Assembly (NCBI GenBank): GCA_031292055.1
Contig: JARLHV010000064.1
Span: 1-57,386, forward strand
Reading direction: 5' to 3'
Source of the DNA: Desulfosporosinus sp.
Lineage (GTDB): Bacteria; Bacillota; Desulfitobacteriia; Desulfitobacteriales; Desulfitobacteriaceae
Length of the DNA stretch: 57,386 bases
Positions within the stretch are counted from its first letter, which is position 1. Each line of letters starts with the position of its first letter. Shown here in pieces: positions 33,851 to 43,344 of the stretch. The position numbers and the translations under genes were made by a program. A model generated the notes under the pieces. It saw nothing but the letters and a program-made list of their open reading frames with translations, had not been told where the DNA came from and ran no database searches.

Positions 33851-33975
33851 ATAATTTCCTCCCTGATAAACTATGTTTTTTCTGAGAAGATATCCAATAT
33901 GATGAGATACGACAGATGCAAATGCACAATAATTCTGCCTGCTCTGAGCAAGATTATCGTGCATTTCAGAAGATT

Positions 33976-34287
33976 CTACAACATCACTTCTACTTTTTCT
34001 GCTTTAAACAATACCAGTTTCTCTTCTATGCAGGCTTTGCCTTCAAGCCTAAATCCTTTAGGTCCACCTTCCATTGTGGCTATTACAACCTGCATCTTTC
34101 CGTTAGCTTTAATGTTCTGCTGGGTAACCTCCATCTTGTAGATACCAAACCCCAGGATGTCTCCATCTCTAACTTCCGCTACTTTTCCTACCACAATCAT
34201 ATGTGGTTCTCCATTGGTGGAAACAGTGGTAATGGGAATAAATGGAGCCTTTGAGATAACTTCTTTAATTTCTTCAGTTATAACCAT
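33976..34287 (-). CDS. pyridoxamine 5'-phosphate oxidase-like FMN split-barrel protein
   Basis: The 103-aa product has the PNPOx-like fold start: EEIKEVISKAPFIPITTVSTNGEPHMIVVGKV, then MQVVIATMEGGPKGFRLEGKACI. It is shorter than true PdxH and lacks its PLP site, so it belongs to the small flavin-binding split-barrel group of unknown substrate. TAAGGAG precedes the ATG. It is upstream of the Fe-S flavoprotein gene on the same strand with a 125-bp gap, which holds a hairpin at 33920-33966. Confidence 0.85.
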   Translation of the reverse strand: MVITEEIKEVISKAPFIPITTVSTNGEPHMIVVGKVAEVRDGDILGFGIYKMEVTQQNIKANGKMQVVIATMEGGPKGFRLEGKACIEEKLVLFKAEKVEVML

Positions 34288-34516
34288 ACAAATTCACTCC
34301 TTAAATAATTTACATTTATCAAATAATTCAACGGATGTCTGTGGAGGCTTTTTGAATGCGATTAGTTCAACTATACGCACCTCCATAGTAATATCACCAC
34401 CTTTTTGAACCGCGTTATAGCCAAGTCATTGTATTTAACAACTTGTTCTAGACAAATTCTAACATAGGGCTGGAAAATAGAATGTAAAATGCTTAACAAA
34501 AACTAAAAGAATTTTC

Positions 34517-35506
34517 TCAATTTTTATATACCACATTTTTATCGTACGTGTACCCGGCAAAGTCTAAATAGCTTGCTAGTTTGGTTTTAGGACTAATATT
34601 CACATCTCTCAGCACTTCAGCCTTAAAAAGATTAAACCCTGTGCGGTCAACGATATAACCAACATGTTCTTTCGGCAGCGAACGGTCAATATACTGATCA
34701 ATATAATTATAAAGATTAGCACAAATTTTCAAGACCACTTCACGTTCCGCCCATTCTAAAAAGCCTGCAGCCAGGCGAGGATTCTTCTTTCCGGTCCTAC
34801 CCATAATCACAATCCGGTAATATTGCCCACCACGAGTCCAAGCAGCTGTCGGGCATTTTAAAACACACTCTCCACAGCCGATGCAACGTGAGGCATCTCT
34901 TTTCACCTTGTTATTAACAAAGGAGAGTGCCCCTGTAGAAACTTTATGGCAATTTTTTACACAGGCCTGGCAACCGATACAACGTGAAGCCTCATAAATA
35001 GGCTCTACTTGGCCTATAATTCCTATATCATGCATATGAACTTTCACGCAGTCGTTTGGGCAACCAGTGACTGCAATTTTCACGTGGGGATTATTGGGAT
35101 AGATGATTTTCTCTATATCCTTAGCTAAAGCAGTGGTATTAAAAACTGCATTACTACAGACCTTATTCCCGATACAAGCCACAACATTACGCGTTCCTGC
35201 TGAAGGATAGCCCTTCGAGAGATCATCAATCTTCACACCGATCTTAACCTCTAGCTCTTCAATAAGCGGAGAGAGCATGCTATTAATTTCAGTCATGTTC
35301 TCAAAAGGGATAGCCGGAATTTCAAAGCTTTGTCGCGTGGTAAGATGCACCGTGCCATTACCAAAGCGTTGAGCGATCTCCTGAATAAGAGGAAGTAATT
35401 TCACAGGTAAATACCCACCGGGCACCCTGATGCGCAAGCAAGTAATGTTTCTGTCTTTGGCTATTCGCCAGCCGTTTTTCATAACTTTTTTAGTATTAAT
35501 ATTCAA
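34517..35506 (-). CDS. asrC: anaerobic sulfite reductase subunit C
   Basis: AsrC is the siroheme-containing catalytic subunit that reduces sulfite to sulfide with electrons from AsrA/AsrB. About 329 aa carry the nitrite/sulfite reductase half-domain (GNGTVHLTTRQSFEIP), the siroheme/[4Fe-4S] cysteines in CIGNKVC and TGCPNDC, and two ferredoxin clusters, CIGCQACVKNC and CIGCGECVLKC. The GTG at 35515 abuts the ribosome site. The TTG at 35506 sits behind GAGGTGATC, which matches the anti-Shine-Dalgarno sequence at nine positions, so it is chosen. It is the last gene of asrABC, 17 bp after asrB. Confidence 0.95.
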   Translation of the reverse strand: MNINTKKVMKNGWRIAKDRNITCLRIRVPGGYLPVKLLPLIQEIAQRFGNGTVHLTTRQSFEIPAIPFENMTEINSMLSPLIEELEVKIGVKIDDLSKGYPSAGTRNVVACIGNKVCSNAVFNTTALAKDIEKIIYPNNPHVKIAVTGCPNDCVKVHMHDIGIIGQVEPIYEASRCIGCQACVKNCHKVSTGALSFVNNKVKRDASRCIGCGECVLKCPTAAWTRGGQYYRIVIMGRTGKKNPRLAAGFLEWAEREVVLKICANLYNYIDQYIDRSLPKEHVGYIVDRTGFNLFKAEVLRDVNISPKTKLASYLDFAGYTYDKNVVYKN

Positions 35507-35523
35507 CCTGATCACCTCACTTA

Positions 35524-36366
35524 TTAATCTAAAAGATTTTGAGCCTGGATAAAATTAAATACTGGTCCTTCGAGGCAGACATAGGTTTCATCAATCTTGC
35601 AATGCCCGCATTTGCCAAGGCCACAGGACATCTTGCGTTCGAAAGAAACCCAGATATTCTCTTTTGCTATGCCTCTGCGTAAGAATTCATGAGCAGTATG
35701 TTTCATCATGACCGGTGGTCCAACGATAATAACTCTGGTATCCTCAAGTAATGGGATCTGTAAATCTGGAATCAAGGTTGTGATCAGACCAATCTTACTT
35801 GGCCAAGAAGACGTATTAGTCTGTGGATTGACAGCAACAGCTGTTTCAATATTATCTTCATCTGTTTTGTCGACAGTTACTTCAACTTTAAACGCCTGCG
35901 CCCATTTATCCAAATCACTCTTAAATAAAATATCACGGGGAGTTTTAAAACCGCTGAGGATATCAAACTCTTTTAAAAGTCCTTGGTTTGCATAGAAATA
36001 ATTGATGACGCTTTTAACCGGGGCTAGTCCCGTACCACCAGCTGCAATAATTAAATGTTTGTTATAAAAATCTTCCACTGGAAACCCGTGCCCATAGGGT
36101 CCACGCAGGTAAAGAAAATCGTCTTTATCCAGCTGATCAATACCTTCAGTAACTTTACCAACGTTACGAATGGTCATCTCCATATAACCATCTCCATAAT
36201 CACTGATCGATATTGGACATTCTCCTACTCCGGGAATCGAAACTTCCATAAATTGGCCAAAAACTGGTTTCAGCGAGCACTCTAAGCGATACGTCCAATC
36301 AATCTCTGTCTGTTTTAGTTTCTCTAAGATCTTTGCCCTAAAGGGCAAGTAATTGTTTTTAGCCAC
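35524..36366 (-). CDS. asrB: anaerobic sulfite reductase subunit B
   Basis: AsrB is the flavin- and [2Fe-2S]-containing electron-transfer subunit of the ferredoxin-NADP reductase / dihydroorotate dehydrogenase B type. The 280-aa protein has the flavin-binding barrel (ISISDYGDGYMEMTIRNVG...LRGPYGHGF), the nucleotide-binding AAGGTGLAPV loop, and the cluster cysteines CGLGKCGHCKIDETYVC near the C-terminus. GAGGAGGTGG inside the end of asrA precedes the GTG at 36366, giving an 8-bp overlap. The longer reading back to 36450 has no site and would run through asrA. Confidence 0.95.
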   Translation of the reverse strand: MAKNNYLPFRAKILEKLKQTEIDWTYRLECSLKPVFGQFMEVSIPGVGECPISISDYGDGYMEMTIRNVGKVTEGIDQLDKDDFLYLRGPYGHGFPVEDFYNKHLIIAAGGTGLAPVKSVINYFYANQGLLKEFDILSGFKTPRDILFKSDLDKWAQAFKVEVTVDKTDEDNIETAVAVNPQTNTSSWPSKIGLITTLIPDLQIPLLEDTRVIIVGPPVMMKHTAHEFLRRGIAKENIWVSFERKMSCGLGKCGHCKIDETYVCLEGPVFNFIQAQNLLD

Positions 36367-37375
36367 GTTTTTCCACCTCCTCTTCACCCAATCGATTGAC
36401 ACACTGAGAAAATGAGATATATTCCGGACAAGCATCATCACAGCGTCCACACCCTACGCACATCTGAACACCAAATCTCTTTTTAAAATCAGAGATCTTG
36501 TGCAGAACCTTAAAGCGCATGCGTTCTCCGTTATTTCTACGAAAACTATGCCCACCCGCCATATCTGTAAAGCCGTCAATATGACAACTGGCCCAAACTC
36601 GACGTCGTTCGCCACAGTTGGGATTATCCTCATAGAAGATATCCTGCATGGTAAAGCAACTGCAACTTGGACAAACGACATTACATCGCCCACAGGCAAT
36701 ACAACGGGAACCGTACTCTTCCCAGATGGGGTTTTCTGTTATAGCCTCCAGGTTTAGGTTTTGTGGGACGTTTACAATCTGATTATTTGCCTCTACAAAG
36801 TGCGGGATTACCTCAACTTGCTCACCATAAAGAGAAAATAAGCCATCAATATCCTCTAACACATTGCTAAGATAAAAACCATTCTCGTAACGCACAGTAG
36901 CGCTGTAATTCTCGGTTTTATTGGTCCCCATACTGACACAGAAACAGCTCTCAAAGCCATCTTGACAATCCATGACAATGAATTTAACTTTATTTCTCAG
37001 TCGTTCATAGTAATAGTCGGGAGTTGTTCCATTTTCCAACATGATTTTGTCGAGACGTTCTACGGCATAAATATCACAAGAACGAAGAAATACCAGAATT
37101 CCTTTTTCATCGACGGCAGGCTCTCGATAGTCGTTTTCATTAAAATAAAAAAGCGTCTGAGTAATAGGGTGGAACGTTTCCTTAGGTGAAAAGTACGATT
37201 TATGAGTAAAAACTACTTCTTCTATCCTGGAAATTTCATCGTACCCGACCAAATCTGTATCTGAAAACTTCCCCTTGCCCTTTAATAAGATCGGAGCATA
37301 AACTCTGTGTTTTTTCTTCAGATTCTCAAGAAGCATATTAAACGCTTCTGAATTAAACTTATATCCCAATTTCAA
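36359..37375 (-). CDS. asrA: anaerobic sulfite reductase subunit A
   Basis: AsrA is the ferredoxin-like input subunit of the AsrABC complex. About 338 aa end in two cluster motifs, CIACGRCNVVCPSC and CVGCGRCDDACP, typical of [4Fe-4S] binding; the N-terminal half is the family's own domain (KKHRVYAPILLKGKGKF). An ATG at 37396 is in frame but has no ribosome site and lies about 5 bases from the predicted transcription start. The TTG at 37375 follows AAAGGAAG with 7-base spacing and is chosen. The gene heads asrABC behind a Crp/Fnr-type operator and overlaps asrB by 8 bp. Confidence 0.93.
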   Translation of the reverse strand: MKLGYKFNSEAFNMLLENLKKKHRVYAPILLKGKGKFSDTDLVGYDEISRIEEVVFTHKSYFSPKETFHPITQTLFYFNENDYREPAVDEKGILVFLRSCDIYAVERLDKIMLENGTTPDYYYERLRNKVKFIVMDCQDGFESCFCVSMGTNKTENYSATVRYENGFYLSNVLEDIDGLFSLYGEQVEVIPHFVEANNQIVNVPQNLNLEAITENPIWEEYGSRCIACGRCNVVCPSCSCFTMQDIFYEDNPNCGERRRVWASCHIDGFTDMAGGHSFRRNNGERMRFKVLHKISDFKKRFGVQMCVGCGRCDDACPEYISFSQCVNRLGEEEVEKRG

Positions 37376-37407
37376 TACCCCGCTTCCTTTATCCATCTGG
37401 CAACTTC

Positions 37408-37456
37408 AGTATAGTTGAATACTGCGATTGAAAATGTGATTACTGTCACATTTTCA
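37408..37456 (-). promoter_or_regulatory. asrABC promoter with perfect Crp/Fnr-type operator
   Basis: TGAAAATGTGA (37429-37439) and TCACATTTTCA (37446-37456) are a perfect 11-bp inverted repeat with a 6-bp spacer, containing the Crp consensus TGTGA-N6-TCACA. On the minus strand a TATACT -10 lies at 37413-37408. The transcription start should be near 37401, which puts the operator centre at about -41.5, the class II activator position. Confidence 0.8.
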
Positions 37457-37637
37457 TTAAACACTCCGAATATCCTGCTCTTAATGTTTGATAGCGATAT
37501 GTTAATCTTTGTTTTTTCCCCATGATTTCTGCTAGAAAGAATCACAAGTCCTATGATATACTTTCTTTAAATGCTGTACTCTAAGGCATATTTAAGATAT
37601 TTTCTCCAATGAGCTATTCGATACGAGAGGAGATTAT

Positions 37638-39389
37638 ATGCTTCTTTTTAAGGACTTAATGTGGTTTTTCAAGTTGGAGAAGAAAAGTTATGGTTTGGGA
37701 ATTTTAGTATTAGTTTTTGTAGCACTGATTAATCTGTTTCCGCCCTATGCGGTTCGGGTCATCGTCGACGGAGTCGACAAGGGGAATCTTACTCAAGGGA
37801 TCTTGCTCCAATGGAGTTTGCTGCTTTTAGCCGCCGGATTTTTAGTTTACGGGTTACGATACGTTTGGCGTCTGATGATTTTTGGGGCGTCAAGCCGGCT
37901 GGAACGGTTACTTAGAAAACAGCTTTTTGAACATTTCACGTACTTGTCGCCGCAGTTTTATCAAGAGCACCGCACCGGAGATTTAATGGCACATGCCACA
38001 AATGATATTCAAGCAATTGAAATGACGGCTGGGCTGGGGGTTTTGACCTCTGTCGATTCCTTGACAACAGGGAGCCTGGTTATTTTCTCGATGGCTTTTT
38101 TTATCAGTTGGAAACTCACTCTCATTACCTTATTGCCTATGCCCCTGATGGCTTGGTTAACCAGTTATTATGGCACCATGCTTCACAGGAGGTTTCATAA
38201 GGCACAGTCAGCTTTTTCTGATCTCAATGACAAAGTTTTGGAAAACATTTCTGGGGTCAGAGTGATTAAAACATTTGGGGAAGAAGAAGCAGAGATAGAA
38301 GCCTTTCGGACCTTGTCCGCTGACATTGTAGAGAAAAATATTGCGGTTGCAAAAGTTGATGCCCTTTTTGAACCGACAATCCAATTAATTATAGGAATTT
38401 CATTTTTCCTTGCCCTTGCTTTTGGGGCCTTAGAAGTGGTTAATGAGCGACTGACCTTCGGCCAGCTAACTCAATTTACAATTTATCTGGGACAGTTTAT
38501 CTGGCCGATGCTGGCCTTTGGCTGGCTTTTTAACATCCTGGAACGAGGGCGGGCTTCCTATGACCGGGTAAATACGCTTCTCAACATTAAACATGAAATC
38601 GTTGAACGGGAAGGGGTGACGGACCAAGTCCCCAGCGGAAAGGTAGTATATCAGAAGGCCTCGTTTACTTATCCAGGAACGCACCAACCGATTTTTAAAG
38701 AGATTGACGTAGTTGTCTACCCAGGACAGACCTTAGGAATTGTAGGCAAGACCGGGAGCGGGAAGACTACATTTTTCCGCCTGCTTATGCGGGAATTCGA
38801 TCTTTCCGAAGGGGATCTTCGAATCGGTGGGCTTTCTATTTATGAGGTAACCCTTGGAGCCTTGCGAGCGGCAATTGGCTATGTTCCACAGGACCACTTT
38901 CTGTTCTCAACATCAATTGCCGAGAACATTGCTTTCGGAAAACCCGAAGCCACACTGGCAGAAATTCAAGCGGTCGCTAGTATTGCCGCCATTCACGCGG
39001 ATATCCTGGGTTTTGAAGAAAAATATGCCACCTTGGTCGGAGACCGGGGTGTAACCCTTTCAGGAGGGCAAAAACAGCGTATATCAATTGCCCGAGCTCT
39101 TTTGCTTGAACCAGAAATCCTCATTTTAGATGATTCTCTATCCGCCGTTGATGCCAAAACCGAAAAGGCGATTTTACGAGGCTTAAAAGAGAAGAGGTCC
39201 CACAAGACAACCTTAATTTCCTCTCATCGTTTGAGTGCCATTGAACACGCAGACCTGATTATTGTCTTGCAGAATGGGAGAATTACTGAGCGTGGCACAC
39301 ATGCAGAGCTCATGGCTGGCAAGGGATGGTACGCTTCCACTTATCGAAGTCAGCAGTTAGAATCACTGATTGAGGAAGGGGGAGTGTGA
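37638..39389 (+). CDS. heterodimeric multidrug ABC exporter subunit (BmrC/YheI-like)
   Basis: The 583-aa half-transporter has six membrane helices (about residues 15-300) and one ATPase domain: Walker A GKTGSGKTT (Lys376), signature LSGGQKQRISIARAL and Walker B ILILDDSLSAVD. The usual catalytic Glu after Walker B is Asp499, as in the degenerate half of BmrC/BmrD and TM287/288-type exporters. It therefore pairs with the next gene product, which keeps the Glu. GAGAGGAG precedes the ATG. The 1-bp gap to the partner gene supports co-translation. Substrate range is unknown, probably amphiphilic drugs. Confidence 0.92.
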   Translation: MLLFKDLMWFFKLEKKSYGLGILVLVFVALINLFPPYAVRVIVDGVDKGNLTQGILLQWSLLLLAAGFLVYGLRYVWRLMIFGASSRLERLLRKQLFEHFTYLSPQFYQEHRTGDLMAHATNDIQAIEMTAGLGVLTSVDSLTTGSLVIFSMAFFISWKLTLITLLPMPLMAWLTSYYGTMLHRRFHKAQSAFSDLNDKVLENISGVRVIKTFGEEEAEIEAFRTLSADIVEKNIAVAKVDALFEPTIQLIIGISFFLALAFGALEVVNERLTFGQLTQFTIYLGQFIWPMLAFGWLFNILERGRASYDRVNTLLNIKHEIVEREGVTDQVPSGKVVYQKASFTYPGTHQPIFKEIDVVVYPGQTLGIVGKTGSGKTTFFRLLMREFDLSEGDLRIGGLSIYEVTLGALRAAIGYVPQDHFLFSTSIAENIAFGKPEATLAEIQAVASIAAIHADILGFEEKYATLVGDRGVTLSGGQKQRISIARALLLEPEILILDDSLSAVDAKTEKAILRGLKEKRSHKTTLISSHRLSAIEHADLIIVLQNGRITERGTHAELMAGKGWYASTYRSQQLESLIEEGGV

Positions 39390-39390
39390 T

Positions 39391-41136
39391 ATGGTGATCT
39401 GGCGGTTACTTCGCTACCTCAAACCCCACTCCCAAGCGTTAAGCACTGCTTCTGTTATCTTATTACTAGCCACCCTGGCAGATGTTCTCGGCCCCATCCT
39501 CGTGAGAATCTTTTTCGATCACCATTTGGTACCACGTTCGTTTGATCGACAGGCTTTGATCCTCCTCGGGGGAGGATATTTAGGACTTCTAATTATCTCT
39601 GCCGGGTTACAATATCGACAGCTCGTCGACTTTAATCAGATTGCCCTTAAAGTCATTCAACAATTGCGAATCGATATTTTCGACCATGTTCAACACCTTG
39701 GGCTTGAGGTCTTCGACAAAATCCCAACCGGAGCTTTGGTCTCTCGGATTACGAATGACACTGAAGCAATCAAGGAGTTATTTGTCGGAGTCCTGGCAGC
39801 TTTAGTACAAAATTTTGTTTTGTTAATTGGTATTTTTATAGCAATGTTCAGTTTGGATGTGCGACTGGCCACCTTTTGCCTGGTCTTGCTTCCGGCAGTT
39901 TTCTGTCTAATATATGCCTACCGAAAAATAAGCACAAAGATCTACCGAACCCTACGCAAAGAATTGAGTCACCTCAATTCCAAACTGAATGAATCCATCC
40001 AAGGGATGACTATTGTGCAAGCGATGCGTCAGGAGAAACGTTTCAGAGAAGAGTTCTCTGCCATTAATAATGCCTACTATCGAGCATCCATTGCCAATAT
40101 TCGCTTGGAAAGCCTATTTGTCCGTCCGGCAGTTGATTTACTTTACACCTTTGCCCTTGTTCTTGTTTTAAACTTCTTTGGGTTTCAATCATTGCATGGA
40201 TCGATCCAAATCGGGGTACTCTATGCCTTTATTAACTATCTGGATCGCTTCTTTGAGCCAGTTAATACAATGATGCAGCGCTTGTCCCAGTTTCAACAGT
40301 CTTTAGTTGCTGCTGAACGAGTCTTTGAGCTCTTGGATGATACTCATGCGATCAAGGCAGTGAACGCACTTGGGTCTCCTTCGATCCTCAATGGTCAGAT
40401 TGAATTTAAAGACGTTAGTTTTTCTTATGACGCTTCCTCAGACGGTAGATCTGATGTTTTGAAGGACATTTGTTTCACTGCTTATCCTGGGCAAACAGTG
40501 GCTTTAGTAGGGCATACTGGCAGCGGCAAAAGTACGGTCGCGAATCTCCTTATGCGCTTCTATCCAGTGACGCGCGGAGAAATCCTAATTGATGGAGTAG
40601 CTTTGTCTAAGTTCTCCGATGAAGAGTTGCGCTCAAAAGTCGGGCTTGTAGCCCAAGATCCGTTTTTATTCGTAGGAGATATCGCCAAAAACATTGCGCT
40701 TTCCAGGCTTACCGTCCGTGCAAAAGACGTAAGAGAAGCGGCTGCATTTGTGCAGGCAGATGAGTTTATTCGCAAACTTCCGCATGGATTCGAAGAACCG
40801 ATTGGAGAACGAGGGGCTACTCTATCAAGTGGGCAGCGACAACTTATTTGTTTCGCTCGAACAATGGTAGGCAACCCGAAAATACTCGTTTTGGATGAAG
40901 CAACGGCCAGTGTCGATACAGAGACAGAAGAAGCGATTCAAACGGCCTTAGGAAAAATGCGCCAAGGCCGAACAACCATTGCCATTGCTCATCGACTTTC
41001 GACAATTCAGGATGCCGATCTTATCTTAGTTCTGCACAATGGGAAGATTGTCGAGCGAGGTACCCATGGGGAACTTTTGCTCGCAGAAGGGCTTTATCAT
41101 AAAATGTTTATGATGCAACAGGGGGCTATGGAGTAA
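39391..41136 (+). CDS. heterodimeric multidrug ABC exporter subunit (BmrD/YheH-like)
   Basis: The 581-aa partner half-transporter has a membrane domain of six helices and an ATPase with Walker A GHTGSGKST, signature LSSGQRQLICFARTM, and Walker B ILVLDEATASVD with the catalytic Glu intact. LSSGQ instead of LSGGQ is typical of the BmrD/YheH side of the heterodimer. The ATG at 39391 follows AAGGGGGAG located in the end of the upstream gene; the in-frame reading from 39370 overlaps it without a site. It is the last gene of the two-gene operon. Confidence 0.92.
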   Translation: MVIWRLLRYLKPHSQALSTASVILLLATLADVLGPILVRIFFDHHLVPRSFDRQALILLGGGYLGLLIISAGLQYRQLVDFNQIALKVIQQLRIDIFDHVQHLGLEVFDKIPTGALVSRITNDTEAIKELFVGVLAALVQNFVLLIGIFIAMFSLDVRLATFCLVLLPAVFCLIYAYRKISTKIYRTLRKELSHLNSKLNESIQGMTIVQAMRQEKRFREEFSAINNAYYRASIANIRLESLFVRPAVDLLYTFALVLVLNFFGFQSLHGSIQIGVLYAFINYLDRFFEPVNTMMQRLSQFQQSLVAAERVFELLDDTHAIKAVNALGSPSILNGQIEFKDVSFSYDASSDGRSDVLKDICFTAYPGQTVALVGHTGSGKSTVANLLMRFYPVTRGEILIDGVALSKFSDEELRSKVGLVAQDPFLFVGDIAKNIALSRLTVRAKDVREAAAFVQADEFIRKLPHGFEEPIGERGATLSSGQRQLICFARTMVGNPKILVLDEATASVDTETEEAIQTALGKMRQGRTTIAIAHRLSTIQDADLILVLHNGKIVERGTHGELLLAEGLYHKMFMMQQGAME

Positions 41137-41326
41137 AACAAAACCATCCCCTTGAGATTCAGAAGGTCTTCCAGATAATGTTTAAGATATTAGCACAAGC
41201 GGGCATTGATTATGCTATTATTTAATCTAGCAGAATTGTCAACAATGCTCTCTAAAACTCTAAGCTTTGATTTCCGGGATGCAAAACTTGTCAGTAAATA
41301 AATTACATCCGACGGAGGAAAAGTAT

Positions 41327-41354
41327 TTGTAAAACACAACAATTAATGTAATAT
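41327..41354 (+). promoter_or_regulatory. putative sigma-A promoter of the glycogen operon
   Basis: TTGTAA (41327-41332) and TAATAT (41349-41354) are spaced by 16 bp, 38 bp upstream of glgB. Confidence 0.5.
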
Positions 41355-41391
41355 AGTAAATGGAACTGAGTAAAGAGGTTGTGATGAGGTA

Positions 41392-43344
41392 ATGGACAAG
41401 AAGTGCTTTCTTGATCAGGACGAGATATACCTTTTTAACCATGGAGAAATGTACCACAGCTATTTGAAATTCGGTGCGCATATCATTGAATGTGAAGGTG
41501 TTTATGGGACGCATTTTGCAGTTTGGGTCCCTGATGTGCTCAACGTCTGCCTTGTTGGAGAGTTTAATAATTGGGATTCCAGGAAAGACTCGATGAATGA
41601 AATCGGAAGTAGCGGAGTATGGACTTTATTTGTACCAGAAGTTCTCCAAGGAAAGTTCTACAAATATGAAATCCATACGAAAAATGAACAGGTATTTCTA
41701 AAATCTGATCCCTTTGCTTTTTTCTCAGAGTTAAGGCCTGCAACAGCATCGATTGTTTGTTGGCTAGAGGGTTTTAATTGGCAAGATCAAACTTGGCTGG
41801 AACAAAGAAAAGGGATTAATGTAACGGAGATGCCCCTTTTGATTTATGAAGTTCATTTGGGTTCATGGCGAAGGAAAGAGGACGGGAGCTATTATAATTG
41901 GCGATTTCTGGCCGTAGAATTACTAGACTATGTGTTGAAAATGGGATATACCCACCTTGAATTGATGCCCATTATGGAACATCCTTTCGATGGTTCCTGG
42001 GGTTATCAAGTGACAGGGTACTATTCATGTACAAGCAGATTTGGCACACCACAAGATTTTATGTATTTTGTCGATCAATGTCATCAAGCAGGGATCGGAA
42101 TTATTCTGGACTGGGTACCGGGTCATTTCTGTAAAGACGCTCATGGTTTAGGTCAATTTAATGGCATGGCAGTTTATGAATACAATGAAAATCTACAATG
42201 GGGGAGTTATAATTTTGATTTTTCGAAAACCGAAGTGTGGAGTTATCTCATTTCTAACGCTATGTTCTGGTTTGACAAATTTCATGTTGATGGGCTGCGA
42301 GTAGATGGGGTAAGCAGTATGCTCTTCTCTGAATATAAAAATAATGATTCTTCAAGAAAGTGTAACCTCTATGGAGGAAGAGAAAATCTTCAAGCCGTAG
42401 GTTTCATGCAAAAATTAAATCAAGTAATTTTACAAGCCTTCCCGGGGACATTAATGATTGCTGAAGAATCAACTGACTGGCCGCTGGTTACCTATCCACC
42501 GTCTGTGGATGGACTTGGCTATAATTTTAAATGGAATATGGGTTGGATGAATGATACGTTGCGGTATATGAGCCTTGATTTTCCTTCACGCACTCGAGAA
42601 AACCATCAATTATTGACGTTCTCCTTGACCTATGCTTTTTCCGAGAATTATATTTTGCCACTGTCTCATGATGAAGTTGTCCACGGCAAAAAGTCACTAT
42701 TGGATAAAATGCCCGGGGATTACTGGCAAAAATTTGCCGGTCTAAGAAATTTATATGGCTATTGGATGTGTCATCCTGGTAAAAAATTAATGTTTATGGG
42801 TGGGGAATTTGCCCAGTTTATCGAGTGGCGTGATGATTCAGAACTGGATTGGTTCATACTGGAGCATGAGATGCATCGAAAACATCAAGATTTCGTGCGC
42901 GCCTTAAATAATCTTTATCATCAGGAAAAAGCCCTCTGGCACAACGAGCAAGATTGGTCTGGTTTTGAATGGATTGATGTCCATAATCACCAGCAAAGCA
43001 TTTTAATATTTTGTCGTAAGGCCAAGGAACCTAACGATTTTCTTATTATCCTCATCAATTTTCAAACTAATAGTTATGAGAATTTTCGTTTGGGAGTTCC
43101 TCACGAAGGGACCTATCAGGAATTATTTAATTCTGATCAAGAGATTTATGGAGGAAAGGGGCAAGTCAATGGGGCATTACTTTTAACTGAAAATGTTTTA
43201 TGGCATGATCAGCCGTTTTCTTTAACAATTAACGTAGCTCCCTTAACCACAATCATATTAAAACGCGTACCGGATAGTAAGATATTGGAGGGTAAGACAG
43301 TATGTTTACAGACAAAGAAAGCTTTAAGCAAGCCTATCTTATGA
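41392..43344 (+). CDS. glgB: 1,4-alpha-glucan branching enzyme
   Basis: GlgB makes alpha-1,6 branches in glycogen. The 650-aa protein has a CBM48 beta-sandwich (about 30-120, GVYGTHFAVWVPD...VGEFNNWD), a GH13_9 barrel with the nucleophile Asp305 in DGLRVDGV and acid/base Glu358 in MIAEES, the 53-residue spacing of E. coli GlgB, and a C-terminal beta domain. It opens the glycogen operon. GATGAGG precedes the ATG. Its last 43 bp overlap the next gene, so the final residues are set by the start of glgP. Confidence 0.94.
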   Translation: MDKKCFLDQDEIYLFNHGEMYHSYLKFGAHIIECEGVYGTHFAVWVPDVLNVCLVGEFNNWDSRKDSMNEIGSSGVWTLFVPEVLQGKFYKYEIHTKNEQVFLKSDPFAFFSELRPATASIVCWLEGFNWQDQTWLEQRKGINVTEMPLLIYEVHLGSWRRKEDGSYYNWRFLAVELLDYVLKMGYTHLELMPIMEHPFDGSWGYQVTGYYSCTSRFGTPQDFMYFVDQCHQAGIGIILDWVPGHFCKDAHGLGQFNGMAVYEYNENLQWGSYNFDFSKTEVWSYLISNAMFWFDKFHVDGLRVDGVSSMLFSEYKNNDSSRKCNLYGGRENLQAVGFMQKLNQVILQAFPGTLMIAEESTDWPLVTYPPSVDGLGYNFKWNMGWMNDTLRYMSLDFPSRTRENHQLLTFSLTYAFSENYILPLSHDEVVHGKKSLLDKMPGDYWQKFAGLRNLYGYWMCHPGKKLMFMGGEFAQFIEWRDDSELDWFILEHEMHRKHQDFVRALNNLYHQEKALWHNEQDWSGFEWIDVHNHQQSILIFCRKAKEPNDFLIILINFQTNSYENFRLGVPHEGTYQELFNSDQEIYGGKGQVNGALLLTENVLWHDQPFSLTINVAPLTTIILKRVPDSKILEGKTVCLQTKKALSKPIL

